Shown here piece by piece: positions 1 through 16,666 of a stretch of DNA of 64,000 nucleotides (positions are counted from its first letter, which is position 1; the number at the start of each line of letters is the position of its first letter). The notes beneath the pieces were generated by a model. The model worked only from the letters and a program-made list of their open reading frames with translations. It was not told where the DNA came from and made no database searches. A program made the position numbers and the translations under genes. The stretch is taken from assembly GCF_001422405.1 (NCBI RefSeq), contig NZ_LMMV01000023.1, positions 1,156 to 65,155 of the forward strand. Reading direction: 5' to 3'. The DNA comes from Pseudorhodoferax sp. Leaf267 (GTDB lineage: Bacteria; Pseudomonadota; Gammaproteobacteria; Burkholderiales; Burkholderiaceae_C).

Positions 1-102
<102 letters not shown>

Positions 103-112
103 GTGAGTTCGT

Positions 113-188
113 AGGGGTATAGCTCAATTGGCAGAGCGTCGGTCTCCAAAACCGAAGGTTGTAGGTTCGATTCCTACTGCCCCTGCCA
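113..188 (+). tRNA. trpT: tRNA-Trp (anticodon CCA)
   Basis: A 76-base cloverleaf with encoded CCA. The acceptor stem AGGGGTA (113-119) pairs with TGCCCCT (178-184). The anticodon arm has the loop CTCCAAA (144-150), with CCA at 146-148. The T-arm carries TTCGATT. The discriminator is G185 and the CCA end is 186-188. The gene sits between tuf and secE, the classical position for tRNA-Trp in many proteobacteria. No stem anomalies were seen. Confidence 0.97.
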
Positions 189-217
189 CCTGATCTCCAG
201 GTTGGCGAACCCTCCGA

Positions 218-243
218 AGCCCGTCAGGACCTGACGGGCTTTT
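218..243 (+). terminator. Intrinsic-terminator-like hairpin after tRNA-Trp
   Basis: A perfect 10-bp inverted repeat, AGCCCGTCAG (218-227) and CTGACGGGCT (231-240), with a 3-base loop is followed by a short run of T (240-243). It may terminate or attenuate tuf/tRNA-Trp transcripts before secE. The T-run is short, so read-through into secE-nusG is likely. Confidence 0.7.
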
Positions 244-288
244 AGCGTCTTCGGGCGTGCATGTAGTTGAAGCAGGAACAAGGCCGAC

Positions 289-672
289 ATGGCGACTTCG
301 CAAGTTGAAACAGTCAGTACCGGCGCGGACAAGGCCAAGATGGGTGCGTCCGTGGCGCTTGTCGTGGCGGCGGTGGCTGGCTTCTATCTGCTGCGGCAGC
401 AGGGCCAGGTGGCGCAGTGGGCCATCCTGCTCGTGGGCCTGGCGGCAGCCGTGGCGCTGTTCCTGACCTGCGAGCCAGGGCGCCAGCTGATCGCGTTCGG
501 TCGCGACGCCTGGCGTGAGGTCAAGAAGGTCGTTTGGCCGACGCGCAAGGAATCCATGCAGATGACGGCCTATGTATTCGCCTTCGTGGTGATCATGGCG
601 GTGTTTCTGTGGCTCACGGACAAGACCCTGGAGTGGTTGTTCTACGACCTGATCCTGGGCTGGAAGAAATAA
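289..672 (+). CDS. secE: Preprotein translocase subunit SecE
   Basis: 127 residues, the length of the three-helix SecE of gamma- and beta-proteobacteria. SecE clamps SecY in the inner-membrane SecYEG channel. Hydrophobic helices lie at about residues 18-36, 44-60 and 94-111. Between helices 2 and 3 is the conserved amphipathic surface segment, with AWREVKKVVWPTRKES near residue 73, the most conserved part of SecE. The ATG at 289 has a purine-rich sequence (AGGAACAAGG) upstream. The TAA stop (670-672) directly abuts the nusG start, so the two genes form one translational unit. Confidence 0.97.
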   Translation: MATSQVETVSTGADKAKMGASVALVVAAVAGFYLLRQQGQVAQWAILLVGLAAAVALFLTCEPGRQLIAFGRDAWREVKKVVWPTRKESMQMTAYVFAFVVIMAVFLWLTDKTLEWLFYDLILGWKK

Positions 673-1260
673 ATGACTGACGCTGTGGAATCTCCTTCGC
701 AGGAGCCGTCGCCGGCTCCGACCAATCCGGATTTCCGCTGGTACATCGTCCACGCCTACTCGGGCATGGAGAAGGCGGTCGAGCGCAACATCACCGAGCG
801 CATCAACCGCGCCGGCATGCAGACCAAGTTCGGCCGCATCCTGGTGCCGACCGAAGAAGTGGTCGAGGTCAAGAACGGCCAGCGCAAGACCACTGAGCGC
901 CGCCTGTTCCCAGGGTACGTGTTCGTCGAGATGCAGATGGACGACGAGTCCTGGCATCTGGTCAAGCACACGAACAAGGTGACGGGCTTCGTCGGCGGCG
1001 CCAAGAACCGCCCGGCACCGATCTCGGAAGAAGAGGTCGTCAAGATCGTCAGCCAGATGCAGGAGGGTGTGGAGAAGCCGCGCCACAAGATCGAGTTCCT
1101 GGTTGGCGAATACGTGCGCGTCAAGGAGGGCCCTTTCACCGACTTCAACGGTTCGGTCGAGGAGGTCAACTACGACAAGAGCAAGGTGCGTGTGTCCGTG
1201 ACCATCTTCGGTCGCGCCACCCCCGTCGAGCTGGAATTCAGCCAGATCGAGAAAACATGA
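673..1260 (+). CDS. nusG: Transcription termination/antitermination protein NusG
   Basis: 195 residues. The N-terminal NGN domain (about 20-130) contains [14 protein letters not shown] and [12 protein letters not shown], the surface that binds the RNA polymerase clamp. The C-terminal KOW domain (about 140-190) contains [13 protein letters not shown], which contacts Rho or ribosomal protein S10. NusG increases elongation rate and couples transcription to translation or to Rho termination. The ATG follows the secE stop with no gap. A short acidic/proline-rich N-terminal extension (about 18 residues) precedes the NGN domain. The stop overlaps no other gene. Confidence 0.97.
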   Translation: MTDAVESPSQEPSPAPTNPDFRWYIVHAYSGMEKAVERNITERINRAGMQTKFGRILVPTEEVVEVKNGQRKTTERRLFPGYVFVEMQMDDESWHLVKHTNKVTGFVGGAKNRPAPISEEEVVKIVSQMQEGVEKPRHKIEFLVGEYVRVKEGPFTDFNGSVEEVNYDKSKVRVSVTIFGRATPVELEFSQIEKT

Positions 1261-1264
1261 GGCT

Positions 1265-1281
1265 GCGGGGTTCGGCCCCGC
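1265..1281 (+). other. GC hairpin in the nusG-rplK spacer
   Basis: GCGGGG and CCCCGC pair around a 5-base loop just after the nusG stop, with no T-run behind it. It may be a processing site, a weak attenuator or a transcript end. The rest of the spacer to 1411 shows no convincing -35/-10 pair, although a ribosomal-protein promoter is expected here. Confidence 0.4.
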
Positions 1282-1411
1282 CACCTGATCGGTGTCTGCG
1301 CTCTTCGACTCGGCGCAAATGCTTGTGAACTAGCAAGAGTCTTCAACCCCGGGGAGCCGAGGTCGGGCCGCCAGGTCCGCCAGAGCGTCAGCACCCGTAA
1401 GGAGTTCATCC

Positions 1412-1843
1412 ATGGCGAAGAAAATCGTCGGCTTCATCAAGCTGCAAGTGCCAGCGGGTAAGGCCAACCCATCCCCCCCGATCGGCCCGGCCCTGGGTCA
1501 GCGCGGCCTCAACATCATGGAGTTCTGCAAGGCGTTCAACGCCCAGACCCAGGGCGTCGAGCCGGGCCTGCCGCTGCCGGTGGTCATCACCGCGTTCGCG
1601 GACAAGAGCTTCACCTTCATCATCAAGACCCCGCCCGCGACGGTCCTGATCAGGAAGGCCGTCAAGCTGGACAAGGGTTCGCCCACGCCGCACACGGTCA
1701 AGGTCGGCAAGATCACCCGCGCACAGCTGGAAGAGATCGCCAAGACCAAGCTGAAGGACATGAACGCCGCGAACGTGGATGCCGCCATCCGCACGCTGGC
1801 AGGTTCCGCCCGTTCCATGGGCATCACGGTGGAGGGTCTCTAA
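1412..1843 (+). CDS. rplK: 50S ribosomal protein L11
   Basis: 143 residues, full length for bacterial L11. The N-terminus ([20 protein letters not shown], with [13 protein letters not shown]) is the region that binds release factors and thiostrepton. The C-terminal domain (about 75-143) binds the 23S rRNA GTPase-associated centre. The ATG at 1412 has a strong ribosome-binding site, AAGGAG, at 1399-1404. The stop TAA at 1841-1843 directly abuts rplA. In enterobacteria L1 represses this operon by binding the rplK leader; the leader here (1282-1411) could act the same way, but I could not assign the L1 site. Confidence 0.98.
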   Translation: MAKKIVGFIKLQVPAGKANPSPPIGPALGQRGLNIMEFCKAFNAQTQGVEPGLPLPVVITAFADKSFTFIIKTPPATVLIRKAVKLDKGSPTPHTVKVGKITRAQLEEIAKTKLKDMNAANVDAAIRTLAGSARSMGITVEGL

Positions 1844-2539
1844 ATGGCCAAGCTGACCAAGAAACAAAAAGCGCTGCAAGGCAAGGTCGACAGCAACAAG
1901 CTGTACGCACTGACCGACGCACTCGCGCTGGTGAAGGACGCCGCCACCGCCAAGTTCGATGAATCCATCGACGTGGCCGTGCAGCTGGGCGTGGACGCCA
2001 AGAAGTCGGACCAGGTGGTGCGTGGTGCCGTCGTGCTGCCCAACGGTACCGGCAAGACCAAGCGCGTTGCCGTGTTCGCCCAGGGTGCCAAGGCCGAAGA
2101 AGCCAAGGCGGCTGGCGCCGACATCGTCGGCATGGACGACCTGGCAGCCCGCGTGAAGGCTGGCGACATGCCTTTCGACGTGGTCATCGCTGCGCCGGAC
2201 GCCATGCGCGTGGTCGGTACGCTGGGCCAGATCCTGGGCCCGCGCGGCCTGATGCCCAACCCCAAGGTCGGCACCGTGACGCCCGACGTCGCCACCGCCG
2301 TCAAGAACGCCAAGGCTGGCCAGGTCCAGTTCCGCGTCGACAAGGCTGGCATCGTGCACGGCACCATTGGCCTGCGTTCGTTCGAATCGGACAAGCTGCA
2401 AGGCAACCTGGTGGCCCTGATCGAAGCGCTGACCAAGGCCAAGCCCGCGACCAGCAAAGGCTTGTACCTGCGCAAGGTGGCGGTCTCGTCGACCATGGGC
2501 ATCGGTGTCCGCGTAGACACCCAGACCATCTCGGCGTAA
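1844..2539 (+). CDS. rplA: 50S ribosomal protein L1
   Basis: 231 residues, full length. L1 forms the mobile L1 stalk at the E site and is a translational repressor of its own operon in E. coli. Recognisable blocks are the N-terminal KLTKKQKAL and the domain II region around [15 protein letters not shown] (about residues 128-142), the L1 signature. The ATG immediately follows the rplK stop, so translation is coupled. It is followed by a 241-base leader before rplJ. Confidence 0.98.
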   Translation: MAKLTKKQKALQGKVDSNKLYALTDALALVKDAATAKFDESIDVAVQLGVDAKKSDQVVRGAVVLPNGTGKTKRVAVFAQGAKAEEAKAAGADIVGMDDLAARVKAGDMPFDVVIAAPDAMRVVGTLGQILGPRGLMPNPKVGTVTPDVATAVKNAKAGQVQFRVDKAGIVHGTIGLRSFESDKLQGNLVALIEALTKAKPATSKGLYLRKVAVSSTMGIGVRVDTQTISA

Positions 2540-2780
2540 TCGCAAGAAATGTGGGCGGTTCCTCAGGGAGCCGTCCTCGTGGTGGGTCGCCCGGCATGCC
2601 GGGCGGGTCATCCAAGACCGTTGGCGCCTGTGGGGATCTCGATCCCCGGCGGCTTAATCGTGAAAACGGCCAACGCAGATGGCGATCCCGCTGCAGATGG
2701 AGTTTTTCCTGAACAGTTGGTCGCTGCAAGAAGGCGTGTCCGAAGGCTCCGGCCCGACGGCACACATAAAGGAGTAGACC
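2540..2780 (+). promoter_or_regulatory. rplJ (L10) leader region
   Basis: A 241-base untranslated stretch between rplA and rplJ with strong secondary-structure potential. GC-rich inverted segments lie around 2580-2660, and a conserved-looking block near 2640-2690 (GGCGGCTTAATCG and CAACGCAGATGGCGAT) resembles the L10(L12)4-binding leader known from proteobacteria, where L10 represses rplJL translation. Position and composition support the call. The pairing itself was not modelled. Confidence 0.6.
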
Positions 2781-3308
2781 TTGAGTCTGAATCGCAGTGA
2801 GAAAGAAGCGGTCATCAGTGATGTGACCAGCCTCGCCGCACAAGCTCAAACGCTCGTGATCGCGGAATACCGTGGCATCACGGTCGCCGACATGACCCGT
2901 CTGCGCTCCGCTGCGCGTACCGGTGGGGTGAGCCTCAGCGTGTTGAAGAACACGCTGGCTCGCCGCGCTGTCGCCGGCAGTGCATTCGAAGTCGTGTCCG
3001 ACCAGATGACCGGCCCGCTGATCTATGGCTTTTCGACCGATGCCGTGGCCGCCGCGAAAGTGGTGGCCGACTTCGCGAAGACCAACGACAAGTTGGTGAT
3101 CCGCGGTGGCGCATTCGGTGGCAAGGCCCTGGACGTCGACGGCGTGAAGCAACTGGCCAATATCCCTTCCAAGGAAGTGCTGCTGGCGCAATTGCTGGGC
3201 TTGATGCAATCCCCGATCTCGCGTACGGCCCGTGTCCTGGCCGCACTCGCCGAGCAAAAGGGTGGAGGCGCTGCCGAAGAACCGGCAGCAGAAGCCGTTG
3301 CCGCTTGA
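2781..3308 (+). CDS. rplJ: 50S ribosomal protein L10
   Basis: 175 residues. The N-terminal domain begins [14 protein letters not shown] and contains the [13 protein letters not shown] block that contacts 23S rRNA. The C-terminal helix (about 135-165) holds the L7/L12 dimers; the very C-terminus is Ala/Glu-rich, as in beta-proteobacterial L10. The start is TTG at 2781, which is uncommon for a ribosomal protein. It is supported by the ribosome-binding site AAAGGAG at 2768-2774 and by alignment with the usual L10 N-terminus. Forms the stalk base with rplL. Confidence 0.97.
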   Translation: MSLNRSEKEAVISDVTSLAAQAQTLVIAEYRGITVADMTRLRSAARTGGVSLSVLKNTLARRAVAGSAFEVVSDQMTGPLIYGFSTDAVAAAKVVADFAKTNDKLVIRGGAFGGKALDVDGVKQLANIPSKEVLLAQLLGLMQSPISRTARVLAALAEQKGGGAAEEPAAEAVAA

Positions 3309-3347
3309 AGCGCGACGAATTCACCCAACTTAACTTAGGAAATCAAA

Positions 3348-3722
3348 ATGGCATTCGATAAAGACGCATTCCTGACCGCGCTCGACAGCATGACGGTCCT
3401 CGAACTCAACGACCTGGTGAAAGCCATCGAAGAGAAGTTTGGCGTGAGCGCAGCCGCCATGGCCGCACCCGCAGCCGGCGGCGGTGCTGCTGCACCCGCT
3501 GCTGAAGAAAAGACCGAGTTCAACGTCATGCTGCTGGAAGCCGGCGCGAACAAGGTGTCCGTCATCAAGGCCGTGCGCGAAATCACCGGCCTGGGCCTGA
3601 AGGAAGCCAAGGACCTGGTCGACGGCGCTCCCAAGGCCGTCAAGGAAGGCATCGCCAAGGCCGACGCCGACGCAGCCAAGAAGAAGCTGGAAGATGCCGG
3701 CGCCAAGGTTGAACTGAAGTAA
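3348..3722 (+). CDS. rplL: 50S ribosomal protein L7/L12
   Basis: 124 residues. The N-terminal dimerisation domain (1-35) contains [22 protein letters not shown], interrupted here to note only its core. The hinge (about 38-55) is Ala/Gly/Pro-rich ([15 protein letters not shown]). The C-terminal factor-binding domain carries [18 protein letters not shown] and [15 protein letters not shown]. It recruits and stimulates translational GTPases on the stalk. An AGGA ribosome-binding site precedes the ATG. It is followed by tandem hairpins before rpoB. Confidence 0.97.
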   Translation: MAFDKDAFLTALDSMTVLELNDLVKAIEEKFGVSAAAMAAPAAGGGAAAPAAEEKTEFNVMLLEAGANKVSVIKAVREITGLGLKEAKDLVDGAPKAVKEGIAKADADAAKKKLEDAGAKVELK

Positions 3723-3734
3723 TCAGCCTGCTCT

Positions 3735-3801
3735 CCAAGGCTGGAGCGCCCTCGTGGGCCTCCAGCCTTTGGTGCTTGTGGGGCGCCCGTCGCGGCGCCC
3801 C
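3735..3801 (+). promoter_or_regulatory. Two hairpins in the rplL-rpoB spacer (attenuator or RNase III-type site)
   Basis: Hairpin 1: CCAAGGCTGGAG (3735-3746) pairs with CTCCAGCCTTTGG (3760-3772), and the inner GCCC/GGGC extends the stem. Hairpin 2: GGGGCGCC (3780-3787) pairs with GGCGCCCC (3794-3801), followed by CAAAA rather than a T-run. In enterobacteria this spacer holds a partial terminator and an RNase III site that sets the ribosomal protein:polymerase ratio; the same role is inferred here. The rest of the 273-base spacer (3802-3995) shows no gene. Confidence 0.6.
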
Positions 3802-3995
3802 CAAAAGCCAGCCGAAAGCGACGTGATGCGTGGCTTTCGAGTGTCTTTTGACTCGACTGCAAAAGATGCCTTGGTTCGGGCGATGTGCAATGCATCGCTG
3901 TCCGCCAGAGGTTGGTAGTGGCCAACCGCCAAGTTCGCCGGGTGTGATGCCCCGGCGCCACAGTCGCAGGATTCGAATCCTCGCCCGGAGATCTC

Positions 3996-8108
<4,113 letters not shown>

Positions 8109-8132
8109 CCAGGCAAGCAAAGGAACAACGTT

Positions 8133-12350
<4,218 letters not shown>

Positions 12351-12383
12351 GCGCATCCCGCGCGGCCTGGCCGCGCTGGCGCC

Positions 12384-12424
12384 ACACCCCGGCTCCCTAT
12401 CATGGGGATCCGGGGTGTTTTTCT
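12384..12424 (+). terminator. Intrinsic terminator after rpoC
   Basis: ACACCCCGG (12384-12392) pairs perfectly with CCGGGGTGT (12410-12418), and the stem is followed directly by a T-rich tract (TTTTTCTT) to 12424. This ends the ribosomal protein/polymerase transcript. Confidence 0.9.
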
Positions 12425-12454
12425 TGGAGGGGTCGCAATGGGGTGCAGTCGGTG

Positions 12455-13009
12455 ATGCAGGGCGTGTGGAGCCCGCTGCTGGTGTGGTGGGGCGTGGCGG
12501 CCGTGCTGTTGTTCTGGTCCGTCGGCGCCTATAACCGACTCGTGCGCCTGCGCGCCAAGGTGCTCAGCATCTTCGCCAGCCTGGTGGCGCAGTTCGACCG
12601 CTACGCGGCCTGGATGGCGCAGCACGCGCCCACGCCGCCGGCCGACGGCGCGCCACCGCGTGCCGGTGACGTCTGGACCAACCTGCGCGCCGCGACGGCG
12701 CAGTTCACCGCCTCGCTGGCGGCAGCCCGCGGCAACCCCATGGACCCGGCCGCCATGGCAGCACTGGTTGCCGCGCGCACCGTGCTGCTGATGGCCTGGC
12801 AGTACGTGGACGACGACACGCTGGCCGCATCGCGCGGCGACGAAAGCGTGGCGGCGATGCGGGCCGAATGGGAGGCGATCACCACGCAGACCCAAAGTGC
12901 GGACAAGGCCTTCGCCACCGCCGTCGAGGTCTACAACCGCGCGGTGCGCCAGTTCCCGGCCGTGCTGCTGGCCTGGCTGTTCGGCTTCAGGCCGGCGCGC
13001 AGCCTGTAG
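12455..13009 (+). CDS. LemA-like membrane protein
   Basis: 184 residues from ATG 12455; GTG 12452 is also possible. A single N-terminal transmembrane helix (about 6-24) is followed by YNRLVRLRAKVLSIFASLVAQFD, shortened here to its core YNRLVRLRAKV, which resembles the start of the LemA fold. The protein ends with VEVYNRAVRQFPAVLLAWLFGF, also LemA-like (the YN-R-X2-FP-X4-A pattern). The usual LemA poly-helix middle is divergent and carries a proline-rich insert near residue 55. LemA proteins are membrane-anchored helical bundles of uncertain function. The assignment rests on these two ends only. It has no clear partner gene; it lies between the rpoC terminator and fccA on the same strand. Confidence 0.6.
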   Translation: MQGVWSPLLVWWGVAAVLLFWSVGAYNRLVRLRAKVLSIFASLVAQFDRYAAWMAQHAPTPPADGAPPRAGDVWTNLRAATAQFTASLAAARGNPMDPAAMAALVAARTVLLMAWQYVDDDTLAASRGDESVAAMRAEWEAITTQTQSADKAFATAVEVYNRAVRQFPAVLLAWLFGFRPARSL

Positions 13010-13116
13010 AAGATCGCATAAGCATCTGCCCACAACTTCTGACGCGCGCGCGTGGCGTGCCGGATACTGTCGGCCGCTTTCGACCGGCACCGCCACCCAC
13101 GAGGAGAACAGAACCC

Positions 13117-13431
13117 ATGCGATGGACCACGATGCTCGCCGCGCCCCTGCTGGCCGCGGCCTTCCTGCCTGCTGCGGCACAGTCGCCGGATGCGCTGTAT
13201 GTGCGCAGCCTGGCCGCCACCTGCGCCAACTGCCATGGCACCGCGGGCCGCGCCCAGCCCGGCTCCAGCGTCGTCTCGCTGGCCGGCATGCCGCAGGAGC
13301 AGATCGTCGCGCAAATGAAGGCGTTCCAGAGCGGCGCCCGGCCCGCGACCATCATGCACCAGCTCAGCAAGGGCTACAGCGACGCGCAGATCGCGCAGAT
13401 CGCCGGCTATTTCGCCGCGCAGGCCAAGTGA
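13117..13431 (+). CDS. fccA: Monohaem cytochrome c, flavocytochrome c sulfide dehydrogenase small subunit
   Basis: 104 residues. A signal peptide covers about 1-21 (cleavage near AAA-Q), so the protein is periplasmic. There is one haem c motif, CANCH, at residues 36-40, and a candidate Met ligand in the C-terminal half (IMHQLSKGYSD region). The start ATG at 13117 has the ribosome-binding site GAGGAGA. It belongs to the small class I cytochromes found as partners of FccB-type flavoproteins: electrons from sulfide pass from FAD in FccB to this haem and on to a soluble or membrane carrier. The stop overlaps the first possible start of the next gene by one base, indicating an operon. The monohaem form differs from the dihaem FccA of Allochromatium. 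Confidence 0.85.
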   Translation: MRWTTMLAAPLLAAAFLPAAAQSPDALYVRSLAATCANCHGTAGRAQPGSSVVSLAGMPQEQIVAQMKAFQSGARPATIMHQLSKGYSDAQIAQIAGYFAAQAK

Positions 13432-13448
13432 TGCCAGGAGCGACCACC

Positions 13449-14729
13449 ATGCAACAACGACGCTCTTTCCTGCACGCGTCCGCCGGCCTGGCCTTGCTGG
13501 GCCTGGCGGGTTGCGCCAGCACCACCGCGATTCCGACCAAGGCCAGGGTCGTCGTCATCGGCGGCGGCTACGGCGGCGCCACGGCGGCCAAGTACGTGCG
13601 CCTGCTGTCCGACCACAGGATCGACGTGGTGCTGATCGAGCCGAACGAGGCCTTTGTCTCCTGCCCGATCTCCAACCTCGTGATCGGCGGCAGCAAGCAG
13701 ATCGCCGACATCACGACGCCCTACACGGCGCTGTCGCGCCGGCATGGCGTGACGGTGGTGCGCGACACGGCCAATGCCATCGACACGGCCGCGCGTACGG
13801 TGCGCCTGGCCAGTGGCGCGACGATCGGCTACGACAAGCTGGTGGTCTCGCCCGGCGTCGAATTGCAGTTCGGCAGCATCGAGGGGCTGGAAGCGGCCCA
13901 CACCTCTGGCCAGATCCTGCAGGCCTGGAAAGCCGGCCGCGAAACGGTGGCGCTGCGGCGCCAGCTGGAGGCCATGCCCGACGGTGGCGTCTACGCCATC
14001 ACCATCCCCGAAGCGCCGTACCGCTGCCCGCCCGGCCCCTACGAGCGCGCCTGCCAGGTCGCCTGGTATTTCAAAAATGCGAAGCCGCGCAGCAAGGTGC
14101 TGATCCTCGATGCCAACCCCGACGTGACGTCCAAGGGCCCGCTGTTCAAGAAGGTCTGGGCCGAGCAGTACAAGGGTATCGTCGAATACCGCGGCCAGCA
14201 CAAGGTGACCGCGGTGGACGCCCGGGCCGGCCTCGTCAAGTTCGACGTGCAGGACGATGTGAAGGCCCAGGTCATCAACGCGCTGCCCGCCATGCGGGCC
14301 GGCAATATCGCGGTGCAGGCGGGCCTGAACAACATGGCCAACAACCGCTGGTGCGGCGTCAACTACCAGACCTTCGAATCGACGGCCGCGCGCGACGTGT
14401 TCGTGATCGGCGACGCGATCCAGATCGCGCCGGCCATGCCCAAGAGCGGCCACATGGCCAACGGCCACGCCAAGGTCGCGGCGGCGGCCATCGTGGCCCA
14501 GCTGGCGGGCTGGGACGTGAACCCCGCGCCCATGCTGAACAACACCTGCTACAGCTTCGTCGACGACCGCAACGTGGTCCACGTGGCCAGCGTGCATGCC
14601 TACGACAAGGCCGACAAGACCTTCAAGACCGTGGCCGGCTCGGGCGGCGTGAGCCCCGGGCCGACCGAGCTCGAAGGTGTGTACGCGATGAATTGGGCGC
14701 AGAACATCTGGTCGGACACGCTGGGATGA
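13449..14729 (+). CDS. fccB: Flavocytochrome c sulfide dehydrogenase, FAD subunit
   Basis: 426 residues from ATG 13449, chosen because CAGGAG lies 8 bases upstream; an earlier ATG at 13431 overlaps the fccA stop. Twin-arginine signal: Arg4-Arg5 in QRRSFL, followed by a hydrophobic stretch. A lipobox-like LAGC is at 19-22. The FAD-binding motif VVVIGGGYGGATAAK is at about 34-48. The two redox-active cysteines of the FccB/SQR family are recognisable in YRCPPGPYERA and in NRWCGVNYQTF near the C-terminus. The second FAD motif is VFVIGDAIQIAP. The predicted reaction is sulfide oxidation to sulfur in the periplasm with electron transfer to FccA. It is not part of a sox cluster in this window. Confidence 0.9.
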   Translation: MQQRRSFLHASAGLALLGLAGCASTTAIPTKARVVVIGGGYGGATAAKYVRLLSDHRIDVVLIEPNEAFVSCPISNLVIGGSKQIADITTPYTALSRRHGVTVVRDTANAIDTAARTVRLASGATIGYDKLVVSPGVELQFGSIEGLEAAHTSGQILQAWKAGRETVALRRQLEAMPDGGVYAITIPEAPYRCPPGPYERACQVAWYFKNAKPRSKVLILDANPDVTSKGPLFKKVWAEQYKGIVEYRGQHKVTAVDARAGLVKFDVQDDVKAQVINALPAMRAGNIAVQAGLNNMANNRWCGVNYQTFESTAARDVFVIGDAIQIAPAMPKSGHMANGHAKVAAAAIVAQLAGWDVNPAPMLNNTCYSFVDDRNVVHVASVHAYDKADKTFKTVAGSGGVSPGPTELEGVYAMNWAQNIWSDTLG

Positions 14730-14739
14730 CGTTGTGTCG

Positions 14740-16068
14740 ATGACGCAGCCTGTCGTTGCGCCCCCCTTGTGGCGGCAACTGCTGGCCGCCGCCGGTGTGC
14801 TGCAGGCCGTGCGCGCCGGCCAGTCCACGACCACGGCGCTGGCCGCCGTGCCCTCTGCCTTGCGGCCTGCGGCGCAGGCGCTGGTGTTCCAGGGCCTGCG
14901 CCAGCTGGGCCGCGCCACGGCCCTGCGCACGCAGCTGGCCAAGCGCCCGCCCGCGCCCGAGCTCGACGCGCTGCTGTGCCTGGCGCTCGCGCTGGCCTGG
15001 GATCCGGCGCATGCGCCCTACGAACCTTTCACGCTGGTCAACCAGGCCGTGGAAGCCGCACGCCGGGGCCGGGCCAAGGCCCAGGCCGGCTTCGTGAACG
15101 CCTGTCTGCGCCGCTTCCTGCGCGAGCGCGAGGCCCTGGTCGCCGCGACCGATGGCGATCCCGTCGCGCAATGGAACCACCCGCGCTGGTGGATCGAACG
15201 CCTGCGGCGGGACTGGCCGCAGGACTGGCAGGCCATCCTGCGCGTGAACAACAGCGCACCGCCGCTGACCTTGCGCGTGAACCGGCGCCGGGCCCAGGTC
15301 GCGGACGTGCGGCAACGCCTGGCCGAAGCGGGCAGCCCGGCCGCGCCCACCGGCGACCACGGCCTGCTGCTGGCCCGCGCGCGTGCCGTGCAGGACCTGC
15401 CGGGCTTCGCGGCAGGCGAATGGTCGGTGCAGGACGCCGCCGCCCAGCTGGCCGCGCCGCTGCTGCTGGGCGGCCTGTCCGTGCCCACGGGACGCCCGCT
15501 GCGCGTGCTGGACGCCTGCGCCGCGCCCGGCGGCAAGACCGCCCACCTGCTGGAGCTGGCCGACGCCGAGCTCGTGGCGCTGGACGTGGACCCGGCGCGC
15601 TGCGAGCGCATCCACCAGAACCTGGCGCGCCTGGGCCTGTCGGCCACCGTCGTCGCGGCCGACGCCGGGCAGGTCGACGCCTGGTGGGACGGCCGGCCGT
15701 TCGACGCCATCCTGCTCGACGCGCCCTGCAGCGCCTCGGGCATCGTGCGCCGCCATCCCGACGTGCGCTGGTTGCGCCGCGAGACCGACATCGCCCAGCT
15801 GGCAGCCATCCAGGACCGCCTGCTCGCCACGCTCTGGCCGCTGCTGGCCCCGGGCGGCCGCCTGCTGTACTGCACCTGCTCGGTGTTCCACGACGAGGGC
15901 CGCGCGCGCATCGAAACGTTTCTTGCGCACCACACCGATGCGCGATTGCAGCCGTCGCCGGGCCATTTAATCCCCCGAAGCGCCGGGGCGGACGCGACCG
16001 TCCCGGACAATGACCCGGGTGACAACGACGGTTTTTTTTACAGCTTGTTGGAAAAGCGCCTGGACTAG
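14740..16068 (+). CDS. rsmB: 16S rRNA (cytosine-5) methyltransferase RsmB
   Basis: 442 residues from ATG 14740; GTG 14734 is in frame and possible. The N-terminal NusB-like RNA-binding domain (about 10-140) is followed by a SAM-dependent methyltransferase domain. Motif I is DACAAPGGKTAHLLEL. The catalytic cysteines are in DAPCSASG and YCTCSVF. RsmB methylates C967 of 16S rRNA in the cytoplasm. The gene starts about 10 bases after fccB, but the next genes (DUF4390, ntrY, ntrX) are its usual neighbours in Burkholderiales. Its last 59 bases overlap the start of the DUF4390 gene. Confidence 0.93.
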   Translation: MTQPVVAPPLWRQLLAAAGVLQAVRAGQSTTTALAAVPSALRPAAQALVFQGLRQLGRATALRTQLAKRPPAPELDALLCLALALAWDPAHAPYEPFTLVNQAVEAARRGRAKAQAGFVNACLRRFLREREALVAATDGDPVAQWNHPRWWIERLRRDWPQDWQAILRVNNSAPPLTLRVNRRRAQVADVRQRLAEAGSPAAPTGDHGLLLARARAVQDLPGFAAGEWSVQDAAAQLAAPLLLGGLSVPTGRPLRVLDACAAPGGKTAHLLELADAELVALDVDPARCERIHQNLARLGLSATVVAADAGQVDAWWDGRPFDAILLDAPCSASGIVRRHPDVRWLRRETDIAQLAAIQDRLLATLWPLLAPGGRLLYCTCSVFHDEGRARIETFLAHHTDARLQPSPGHLIPRSAGADATVPDNDPGDNDGFFYSLLEKRLD

Positions 16069-16666
16069 GCTGCTGCTGGCCTGCCTGCTGGCGTGCAGTG
16101 CCCTGCTGCCGGTGCGGGCCCAACCGCAGGCAGCCCCAGGCTCAGCCGAGATCACCGAGCTGCAACTCGAACACGCCGACGGCGAGCTCCTGCTGTCGGC
16201 CAACGTGCAGTTCAAGCTGACCGAGCAGGTGGAGGACGCCTTGCACAAGGGCATCCCGATGTTCTTCGTGGCCGAGGCCGAGCTGCTGCGCGAGCGCTGG
16301 TACTGGACGGATCTCAAGGTGGCCAGCGAGGCGCGCCACATGCGCCTGGCCTACCAGCCGCTCACGCGGCGCTGGCGGCTGAACGTGGGCTCGCGGCCGA
16401 TCGGCAACCTGGGCCAGGGCGTGGCGCTGGCGCAGACCTTCGACTCGCTGGCCGAAGCGCTGGCCAGCGTGCAGCGCCTGTCGCGCTGGCGCATCGCCAG
16501 CGTCGCCGGGCTGCCGGGCGATGCGTCTTCCTACATGCTGCGCTTTCGCTTCGCGCTGGACGTGTCGCAACTGCCGCGGCCGTTCCAGATCGGCGCGGTT
16601 GGGCAGTCCGAGTGGAACATCTCGGCCAGCAAGACCCTGCAGCTCGGCGCGGAAGGCGCGCGATGA
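16010..16666 (+). CDS. DUF4390 domain-containing exported protein
   Basis: 218 residues. An N-terminal signal peptide or anchor lies at about 18-38 (LLLACLLACSALLPVRAQ), followed by a soluble beta-rich domain whose sequence (LQLEHADGELLLSANVQF, then ALHKGIPMFF) matches DUF4390 proteins, found in beta-proteobacteria next to NtrY-like kinases. Function is unknown; location should be periplasmic. The start overlaps rsmB by 59 bases, and no in-frame start after the rsmB stop gives a complete signal peptide, so the overlap is accepted. The stop overlaps the kinase start (ATGA at 16663-16666), suggesting coupled translation and a role linked to the sensor kinase. Confidence 0.8.
   Translation: MTRVTTTVFFTACWKSAWTRLLLACLLACSALLPVRAQPQAAPGSAEITELQLEHADGELLLSANVQFKLTEQVEDALHKGIPMFFVAEAELLRERWYWTDLKVASEARHMRLAYQPLTRRWRLNVGSRPIGNLGQGVALAQTFDSLAEALASVQRLSRWRIASVAGLPGDASSYMLRFRFALDVSQLPRPFQIGAVGQSEWNISASKTLQLGAEGAR

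Noticed and set aside
2549-2800. An 83-codon plus-strand frame over the rplJ leader.
   Set aside because: It overlaps the structured leader and the rplJ ribosome-binding site and has no ribosome-binding site of its own.
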